Assembly (NCBI GenBank): GCA_026770585.1 | Contig: MU646388.1 | Span: 133,367 to 147,768 of the forward strand | Direction: 5' to 3' | DNA length: 14,402 nt | Source of the DNA: Baffinella frigidus | Lineage: Eukaryota > Cryptophyceae > Cryptomonadales > Baffinellaceae | Shown: in pieces, positions 1-8,700 of the stretch | Numbering within the stretch: position 1 is the first letter of the stretch | Layout: each line of letters starts with the position of its first letter | Translations under genes and position numbers: made by a program | Notes under the pieces: model-generated | What the model was told of the DNA's origin: nothing | Seen by the model: only the letters and a program-made list of their open reading frames with translations | The model's database searches: none

Positions 1-227
1 GGGGGGGGGGGCTCCCCTGTTTGAGGTGTGGGGATTAGGGATTGGGGATTGGGGATTGGGGATTGGGGATTGGGGATTGGGGATTGGGGATTGGGGATTG
101 GGGATTGGGGATTGGGGATTGGGGACGAGGGTTGAAGGGTGGAAGGGGAGGGAACCTCCCCCCTCCCCCCTTCCGTTGTGTGTCAGGGATGAGGGATGAG
201 GGATGCGGGATTAGGGATTAGGGGGAC
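1..227. repeat. G-rich heptamer arrays downstream of gene M
   Basis: A run of 11 G opens the window. A nearly pure array of GGGGATT follows from about 44 to 125, and a looser GGGATGA/GGGATTA tract spans about 186-225. Between them, 141-174 is a purine block followed by its near complement (imperfect hairpin). These heptamers are variants of the telomeric TTTAGGG unit. The array has strong G-quadruplex potential on the plus strand. No coding sequence is seen. It ends immediately beyond the stop codon of the minus-strand gene, so it is that gene's 3' flank. Confidence 0.85.
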
Positions 228-645
228 TTAAACCTTGCCGCTATCCTTGGAGCCCGTGGAGCCCTTCGTTTCGTCTTTTCCATTGGAGCCCTTTTCGCCT
301 TCTCCACTTTTCGCGCGTTTCTCCGCCTTCGCAGCGTCCTTCTTCTGCTCCTTCAACGTTCTCACCTTCTTCGAGCGCCCCTCGCCCCCCCCCCCATCAC
401 CCGACCCCACCCCCGAATCAGCCGAGGAAACTTTTCGCTTTACAGACGACCCCTCGCCTCCTTCCACCCCAGACTCCGCGTGAGACCTTTTCCCCTTTCG
501 ATCTGCCTTGGTCTCTGCGTCTTTGACCGTGGACGATTTCCCCTTGTCCTTCTTTTTCTTCGACGGAGGTTCATCGTCAACTTTTGACGTCTCCGCGGTA
601 GCTTTTGACGTGCGGAGCGCACACCTCGCCTCGTGCTTGAGACAC
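228..645 (-). CDS. Gene M exon 6 (terminal): zinc-finger end and Lys-rich tail
   Basis: The frame is open from the acceptor (AG at 647-646) to TAA at 228-230, 138 codons plus one split-codon base. It begins with CLKHEARC, which supplies the last two ligands of the C2HC finger started in the previous exon. The rest is low complexity: KKKKDKGK, repeated Gly/Ser/Asp blocks and AKAEKRAK-like basic clusters that could be nuclear localisation signals. An 11-C run at 385-395 (plus strand) encodes a Gly stretch and keeps frame. There is no Met at its start, as expected of an internal acceptor. The acceptor is preceded by telomeric C-strand repeat (CCCTAAACCAG). Reading frame and composition are seen; function is inferred. 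Confidence 0.6.
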
Positions 646-2729
646 CTGGTTTAGGGTTCAGGGTTTAGGGTTTGGGGTTAGGGTTTAGGGTTTGGGGATC
701 AGGGGTTATGGTTTATGGTGCAGGATTGAGGTTTCAGGGTTCCGAACGCAACGTGACCAACCCCCATACAAATCCTGGACGCGGGCGTAAAACCAACGTT
801 TGAGGAAAGACCACGGCCAGCCTCGAGTGAACACACGAGAATGCCAGAGGGGCCTATTTAAAACCGAGATGTATCCTCCGTGTAGTAACTTTCATTGCCG
901 TTGGAGCCATTCTCTGTTTTTTAGCACACACACGCGCGGTTGAAACACCCTATCTTGGTACAAACGTTCACAACCCTACGTTTAAAATCGAGCCCTCTAT
1001 CATTCTCACAGGGTCGGGGTGTAGGGTGTAGCGTTTAGTGTTAGGGTTGGCGTGACTTTTTCTCCTTGGCGAAGCGTTTCTCGCACGTCTCGCACTCCCA
1101 CTCAACAGCCTCGTCCCCCCCCCCCTCCGCTCCAAGAAGCACCTCCTCTTCCCATCCGGTGCCCATTTTCGGCCGCCAACCCCCACCCGTATCCTGCAAC
1201 AAAAACCCGCCGACAGATTCATGGGCGAGGCCATGCAATGTACACCGGTTTTTGCTATCTTCGGGTAGATTTTGTGCTGTTTTACAGCTATGTCGTAGCT
1301 CAGATAGCAAAATCTGAGAAAATCCACCCTGAAGTTAGCATAAAGGGCGGTTTAAATTGCATGGCCTCGGACACTAAGATAGGCTGGCAATACTGTTCTG
1401 CAGGCTGCTAGCTTCATAGTTCCAGGATCGTCACTTGTAGCCCCTTAAGTTTTATTATGTGTACCAGAACGAGCCACTTGACGAATCTAAAACCAGATCC
1501 TGGAACTATGAAGCCAGCTTCATGGCGGGCTGTCGAGCTGCGGGCAGCAGGCTACTGGAGCTTCTTGATGGCTTCAATATTCATAGTGACGCAATTATAG
1601 GTGTTATAGGTGTATAGGTGTAATTATAGGTGTGACCTATAATTAGTTTTGTCAAGTATCTCGTTATGATACAAATTATAAAACGAGACCTCGTTTAAAA
1701 AGGAAATGAAGCCCCTTTTAGTTTTAAATGGTCTTTGCTTTATAATCTGTACCAGAACGAGTTGCATTACAAAACTAATTATGGGTTGCGTCACTATTAA
1801 CATGTTTTCTGCCAATATTTCACGTGTTTTTTGCAAATGTTTCACTTCAATATGTTTTTTGCCAATGTTTCACGATTTATGCGGCCAGCTTCTCTGCACA
1901 CCGCTCTCTAACTGTCTTGTCAAGCTCTCTAACTGTCTTAGTCGACAAGACCGTTAGAGAGAGGTGTGTAGAGACGCTGGCCGCAGCAACAGTGCAACAC
2001 TGGTGGTATAATCTCGAATCGTTCAAAAACACACCAGAAATCAAAAACGCGGTTTGTGATTGGCACGTGACAAATGTGATGGGAGCAGGCGCGGACCTCA
2101 TCCGAGAGGCCCGAAATCTCCTCGCCTTCAAAAGGGTGCTCCTTCTCCCCCTCCTCCTCTTCGCCTTTCCCTCCAGAGGCCTTCCCAAGCCGCTTCATCT
2201 GTTGGGTCGGGTTTGGGGTTTGGGGGTTGGTGTGTGGTGTGTGGGGTTTGGGGTTTGGGGTTTGGGGTCTGGGGTTTGGGGTTTGGGGTTTGGGGTTTGG
2301 GGTTTGGGGTTTGGGGTTTGGGGTTTGGGGTTTGGGGTTCAGGGTGCAGGGTTTAGGGGTGAGGGTTTATCTGAGGAGGTTTCCACCGTCACTCCTAGTA
2401 ACTGAGGTTCCCTTTTGCCTCGAGACGTCCCACTCTCTATGTTTGGGGGGCAGCGCTCTTCAGGGCTGCGCACCAAGCCAAACAGGAATCGTAGCTCTGC
2501 CTCAAGCCGGGCCGGCTGACTATCCTTCAGTTATCATGCTGGGTCCGTGGTGCAAATCCGTCAAGTTTGAAGCGGGAAAAAGCCTGGTTCCACCAAATTG
2601 GCGAGACCAAATAGACTGAGACATGGCTAGTCATTCGAGATCCTGGTGTCACCAAATTGGCGAAACCAAATGGACCGAGACAGTGCTAGTCATTCGCTGC
2701 GTCACAGCGGACGGACCGTCTCTCTCACA

Positions 2730-2760
<31 letters not shown>

Positions 2761-5700
2761 TGACTCTCTCTCTCTGACTCTCTCTCGACGGCCGCGCGCC
2801 AGCAGGAGGGAATGTGCGGAGCTAACAGACGATTTCGACAGTTCAACTCGGCACTCAGCCCCTCACAAGCCACACCGTGTCGCGTGTGGCTTTTGAGGAG
2901 CTGAGTGCCGAGTAATCCGCAACAAAGTCACAAGCAGAGGAATTGGTTTTACCATTTCGTCGACACAATGGTGAGCCTGGTGTCACGAATTGGCAAGACC
3001 AAATAGACTGAGCCACAAGCAGGGGGGTACCATTTTGTCGTGCGCCGCAGGATCCCACTCTGTGTCGCTGTCCATCTCCTGATCTCACACAAGGGGCATG
3101 GTTTAGCGTTTAGGTTTTAGGGTTTAGGGACTCGCTGTTAGTTAAATGGGTGAAGATTGAAACAGGGCACACGATCGAGACTACGTCGGCGGGTGTTGAC
3201 CTTTTGGTTCACTCATTATTTACCTAAACCCTAAATCCTAAGACAGACTGGTAATACTCCACTCCTTTGCTAGCTAAAGCCTGATAGTATTTCACTCATC
3301 TGCTTCCCTCATTGAAGCAGGACACACGATCTCATCCGGACGAGTATTCATAATGAATACGATTTCGGGGATCTCCGATTCGATTTTGGTGTATCTTGAG
3401 GCTCTAAATGAAGTCTAGATAGACGACTGTCTTATTTACACCCCTTAAGATACACCAAAATCGTATTCATTATGAATACTCGTCCGGATGAGATCGAGAC
3501 TACGTCGGCGGGTGCTGGCCTCTTGGTTCACTCATTATCAGGATTTAACTCAGGTGAAAGGTTGGGATCCAGAAGGTGACACAAATCGATGCATATAAAC
3601 ACTCAAAAACCAGGCCCTTTCCCGGCGCAAAACATTCCTATGAATTCAGCGATCAAAAACTGACCAGTCGGGGCTAGAAATTTGACTATTTTAAAACCGG
3701 GGTTCCTTTATAAGTGGGGCGGCGTGTAGTAATTTTGACACAAAAAGTCGCGTTCGGTCACGTAGCCCGCGGATATGAGCGGTCTATGTGACCAAACCCG
3801 GCCGTGATGGGTACACATTTAACAACACCACTTTTTAAAATACTCCCTCTTCCAGCCTCGAGTGGTAGAAGGCGGGAGTTCGGCGATCAAACCCCGAGAA
3901 ATCTGGCTGCGGCCCTGAAACCTGAACCCGAAACCCTAAAGCCTAAACCCTAAACGCTGAACCCTGAACCCTACACCCCAAACCCTGAACCCTCATCACT
4001 AAACTCTGAAGCGTAAAGCGTAAACCCTAAACCCGGGGACCTTGCTGATACGTCGAGCGAGGGCCCTGAACACTTAACCCTAAACCCTAAACCCTAAACC
4101 CTAAACCCTAAACCCTACACACAACACCGTAAACCCTGGGACCTTGGTGATGCGTCGAGCGAGGGCAGATGCCTTGTCGCTTGTCAGACCCGCCGCTTTG
4201 ACAACCTGCGCAGCCCAGCGCCATTCAATCAATAACCAAGATGTGAATGTGAATGCGATTCATATCAGAAGCAAAGGGCTTACACATTATTCAACCAGTC
4301 AATCTGAATTAGCACTGATAAATTACCATGATAAAAGAGTTTGGGACACAGAAGGGACTAGATAGGGATTTCGCAAATATCGCGTACGTGTATAAGCCCT
4401 GGGACCCTACGGTAGGCCGTCCGTAGGGACATAGGGCTGACCGGCCACTTTCACAACCTGAGCAGTGTAGCGCCATTCACACACCACTCGAGAAACTCAT
4501 TGAATTCAGGGTAATTAACATGCAATTTCAGGCGGATTTTTTAGCCATTCGTGTCGAATTCGACCCGCCACTTAGCAGCCACCGGGGCCTTCACGGATAC
4601 AGTCCATCTCAACTGTCTGTACTAAAATCGTATCCATCGCTATGGATTCCAACAGGAACCTACCCCTGAAATCCAGGAGCAAGGCCTTCGGTCGCTGCTA
4701 AGTGGAGGCTCAAATGCCCGTCTGGAAGCAAAAAAACTAAAACCGGGATTTGGTCCACTTTGGAGGGCTGATGGACAAGACACCTGGGCGTCTTCAAGAT
4801 AGCAACGCCTCGAATTCCTCCCCGGAATCGAGGAGTTTGCTGATGAGGGTGCAATAAACGTCTCTCACTAGACACCGGGGCAAATCGGGATTTGGTCCAC
4901 TTTGAAGGCTGGTGGATAAGTCACCTTGCGTTGCATCTTTCTGCGGGCTTTCATGGTCTCATCCACTAGCCCTCAAACGCGGACCAAATTTCGATTTTAG
5001 CTTGTGGGCTTAGACACCTGGCGGTGCATCTTGCTGCGGGCCTTGATAGCTTCGGGGGTCTCCTTCTTCTCCGTCTCCTCATCCGCCCGCGCCCGGCCCT
5101 CGTGCACCTGAGAGGGTGCGATACACGATGTGTGTAAAGCGACTGACCGGGTGCGAGACATGATTTTTTTGTAAAGCACCTGAGAGACTGAGAGAATGAT
5201 TGTAAAGCAACTGATGCACGTGAAACACTCCGCCTCCGCCCGCGCCCGCCCCTCGTGCACGTGCGAGATATCATATCCCTTAAGTGGCCAGTAGGCGCAT
5301 ACGCCCTACCGTAGGGCCCTAGGACCTGCCTAGGATCTCTTGCGGGTCAATTTTGACCGGCTGGCCACTTAAGGGATATTTGTGAAACACCGTGAGAGAT
5401 ATGACATGTGTGCAAAGCCCCTCGTGCACCTGCAAGGCACGGTAAATTTGTAACGCACTGATCACGTTTCAGAAGTCTTCGAGGGTAATAAAGAAGAGAA
5501 GAAGACGTGTAATCATCCGCGCGCGCCCACGCGCCCGAGGGGCGCAGGTGCAGGGTGCGAGACAGGACATGTGTACAAAGAAACTGATGAAGCGAGAGAC
5601 ACGATTTTTTGGTAACGCATATGATGCAGAAAGAAACCAGATGTGTTTGTGAAGCGCCTGCTGCAGGGAGAAACGAGACTGTGTTCTACGGGTGCCCCGA

Positions 5701-8700
5701 ACGAGCCATGCAAGAAAGGTGCTTGGCATGCACCTACCCTGAATCTACGCCGTTCTCTTCAGGTTCGAGACATGCACGAGGGGGGTCATCGCACCTTGCG
5801 ATGCATGTCGGACCAGCTCTGCCCTTGCATTTCCACCCACTCCACTCCGGACCTGCATCGGCCAAAAGAGGGACATCAGCGTTCATTCGGCACATCTCGG
5901 CAGCCGCAGTCGATTTGGTAGAGCGTTTGCGGTAATTGTTGACCGTTTTCAAGATCGAGTTTTCAAGTTTTCAGAAGTTTTAAAATATTGTAAAGGTCGT
6001 AAAACATTTTAAATGGAAACCTTTGGTACAAATAAAAACTTGAAAACTTGAAAACGCGAACTCGAAAACGGACATCAATTACCGCAAACGCTCTACCATT
6101 TTGGTGAGACCGGGCTCATTTTCACTCCAACGTTGACGGTGTGGACTCGAAAAGTGGACTTTCCGGGGTCGTTCCCGAAGGTCGATTTGTATGGGGATTG
6201 GAGCCCAAGTTCACCTAATAGGCCAACTCCCAGGTACAATTCGACCCTTGGAAACGTTCACAAGGAAACGTTGACTTACCGAGTCCGTCTCAAAAGTTGA
6301 CTTACCGAGTCCGTTTCCAAACGTCGATTTGTACCAGGGAGATGCCGATCGGGCAGCCTCTGCATACAAATCGGACAACGGAAACGACCTCGGTAAGTCC
6401 ACTTAGGTTCTGGTGGTTAGGGGGGGGGGGGGAGACCGCTTGCGCGGGTCGTAATTTGCATGCATCCCCAGGCCCTGGTTTAGGGTTTAGGGTTTAGGGC
6501 GTGGGGTTCAGGGTTTAGGGTTTAGGGCTTATGGTTTAGGGTTTAGGGTTTAGGGTTTAGGGTTTAGGGTTGAGTGTTTGGGGTTTAGGGTTTAGGGTCT
6601 AGAGTGTAGGGTTGAGGGTTTAGAGTGTAGGGTTTAGGGTTTAGGGTTCAGGATTTAGGGTTTAGGGTTTGGGGTTCAGGATTTAGGGTGTAGGGATTAC
6701 GGTTTACGGTTTAGGGTGCAGGGTTTAGGGTTATGGTGTAGGGTTTAGGGTTTAGGGTTTAAGGTTTAAGATTTAAGATTTTGGGTTGAGGGTTCAGGGT
6801 TGAGGGTTGAGAGTTGAGGGTTGAGGATTTAAGGTTGAAGGTTTAGGGTTGAGAGGGGTTTCAGGGCTGAGGGGTGGTGGGGTGGCGGACCTGTTGCACC
6901 GCCTCCGGCTGCTGCTTCCGTTTTGTGAGATCCTAGGCCCACATGTACGAATCTTCGAACGTAAATATACCCCAGTGTGGAAATGTGTCGTATATTTGCG
7001 TCGTATATTTGCATGCCCTGTAGGGTTGGCGGGTGTGTCGTATATCAGGGTCGTATATTGGCACGTCCTATAGGGGTGGCACCTGTTGCACCGCCTCTTG
7101 CAGCTGCTTGCGTTTCAGCTTTCGCCGCTCCGTCTTCGCTGATACCACCTGCGCCACGCCAGAGTGTTGGAAGGGGTCGCCAACAGTCAATTCCCCGAGA
7201 GGAACAAGGGGGGGTTGTTTACTGGCGGCATAGTTGGACGTCAAATATGACGACCCTTGAAGGGAGCTACCCCCTCCAGCAGTCTGGCGTGGCAGGGGAG
7301 CGCGGGTGGCGTCAGTAAAACACCTTAGCTTTGCCTCGGTTTTATTCTGGCTCGTCCTAGAGGCTTTCTATTCGCCATTTTGTACTAGATGTCTACTCGT
7401 GAATACTTTGAAGGACGAGCCAGAATAAATCTGAGGCAGAGCTAGACATCGGGGGGAGCGAAAGTTGGTGAGCCACTAGCCCTTGGAGGTGGCTCAAATA
7501 GTGCTCTGGGGCATTTTCGATTTACCTGGGTCGGGGTCGGATCCGACCCCGATCCAAGGTAAAATCGAAGACCTTCCAGGGCACTGTTTGAGCCACTTGG
7601 GATGGCTAGTGGCTAGGAAGCTCACGCCCCGAAGACTCCCGAACAGCGCTCAGCTGGCAGCATTCTCATCCGGCAACATGTTTAATTTAAAAGAAAATGG
7701 CCTATTAACCCGGGTTCTGGTCCTAATTAAATTTACTTAGGGCCCTAATCAACCTTCGTCCAACTCCTATGAACAAATAGGGACCCATTTTCTTTTAAAT
7801 TCAACATGCCCCCGGATAAATTCAGGTTCGCAGCACTCCACCCGAACCCAGCACCCAGCAACGTTGTCGAGCAGGGTTTACCACGCGAGAGGGCTCGAAA
7901 CATCCACGTTTGACATCTTTCAGGGGAAATCCCTTGAATACGTAAGTTGACGATGTGAGATCTGACGTGGATAAGGCGTCGGTTTCCCTCGAGCCCTCTG
8001 GCGTGGTAGGCCCACCAGTGGAACGTAATGCGGTCCTAGGGGGAAGGTGGGTTCTGCAAGTCAAGATACCCCTATCTCTTAAGTGCCCATGGGGTCAAAA
8101 TTGACCACAAAGAGGTCCCAGGCAGTTCCTCCCCGACACGGGGGAACGCTGCTCGTGGCGAGGTAGCCTGTCCGCCACCAGCCAACTGAAGTGAACCAGA
8201 TCGGGGTGGAGGTGACTATTTTTTTCACCTGAGGTACACCTCTGAGGTGCACCTCCTGTGAAATTTACTACAGGGTAATGATCCCGATCTGGCCAACTTC
8301 GGGTGGCTGGTGGCGGGTCGTGTGGATGGCACACGGACGATAGCCAGCGGGAGAATGTAAGAGGACCTGTCGCCGGAGCAGCACGTTGACGCGCTCCTCG
8401 TCAATCGCAAACGGGGAGTCCTTCGGCTCCTCGACTTCCTCCGCCACAGCGTCGGCCCTAATGCGTTTGACGTGCCCCTTTTTGCCGATACCTCGGCCTC
8501 CCCGCAGGCGGACCTCCAGCGCGGGCAAATGCGCCGCGCTTTGCAGAGCGACGAAGGGTCCATAGGGACCCCAGCCGCCTGGGCGCGGCACGTGCAATAT
8601 GAGGCTGGGGCCGGCTTGCGGCGCTCGCAGGCCACGATCCCCCGAGCCGACGCTCAGCAGGATCGACGAAGCGAGGAGCAGGGCAGGCAGCGACGCGCCG

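Larger units (their letters stand above)
1194..2096 (-). other. Gene M intron 4 (903 bp), four foldbacks
   Basis: It runs GT (2096-2095, context GAG|GTCCGC) to AG (1195-1194). It is filled almost end to end by the foldbacks at 1226-1369, 1407-1518, 1633-1790 and 1880-1985. Short TTATAGGTG iterations (about 1590-1640) and an imperfect triplicate of TGTTTTTTGCCAATGTTTCAC-like units (1801-1875) lie between them. No convincing gene is seen in it. Confidence 0.5.
2199..5017 (-). other. Gene M intron 3 (2.8 kb), repeat-filled
   Basis: It runs GT (5017-5016, CAG|GTGTCT) to AG (2200-2199). It contains a GGGTTTG array, copies of dispersed repeat R, a CT microsatellite, a perfect-looking hairpin, a MITE with its own empty-site paralogue, several foldbacks, telomeric arrays and a copy of the 3' edge of exon 3. 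Two short coding-like islands (4794-4875, and a weaker one near 2400-2530, both minus) could not be placed in phase. Confidence 0.4.
5108..7082 (-). other. Gene M intron 2 (about 2 kb)
   Basis: It runs GT (7082-7081) to AG (5109-5108). It contains a 38-bp-type tandem repeat with a foldback inserted in it, two larger foldbacks, a 13-G run (6420-6432), a long TTTAGGG-like array, a copy of the 3' edge of exon 2 and one exon-like interval (5795-5852). Confidence 0.45.
7149..8366 (-). other. Gene M intron 1 (1.2 kb) tiled by six foldbacks
   Basis: It runs GT (8366-8365, CAG|GTCCTC) to AG (7150-7149). Foldbacks at 7153-7293, 7326-7444, 7471-7614, 7667-7819, 7879-8008 and 8172-8317, plus a half-element at about 8076-8125, cover most of it. 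No other coding sequence is seen. Confidence 0.5.

Noticed and set aside
1-227. A true chromosome end at the left edge
   Set aside because: The heptamer there is GGGGATT, not the TTTAGGG found elsewhere, it points inward as a short array, and similar tracts occur throughout the window.
2400-2535. Minus-strand coding-like stretch (RLEAELRFLFGLVRSPEERC) as an extra gene M exon
   Set aside because: It overlaps repeat R, no acceptor fits its phase, and the plus strand is equally open.
1824-2619. Long plus-strand open frames encoding GVWGLGFG repeats
   Set aside because: They are translations of the GGGTTTG heptamer array in all three frames joined to foldback sequence; there is no coding character outside the array.
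4144-4365. 73-codon plus-strand open frame
   Set aside because: It starts in a telomere-flanking duplication, lacks codon bias and overlaps a segment that is itself weakly repeated.
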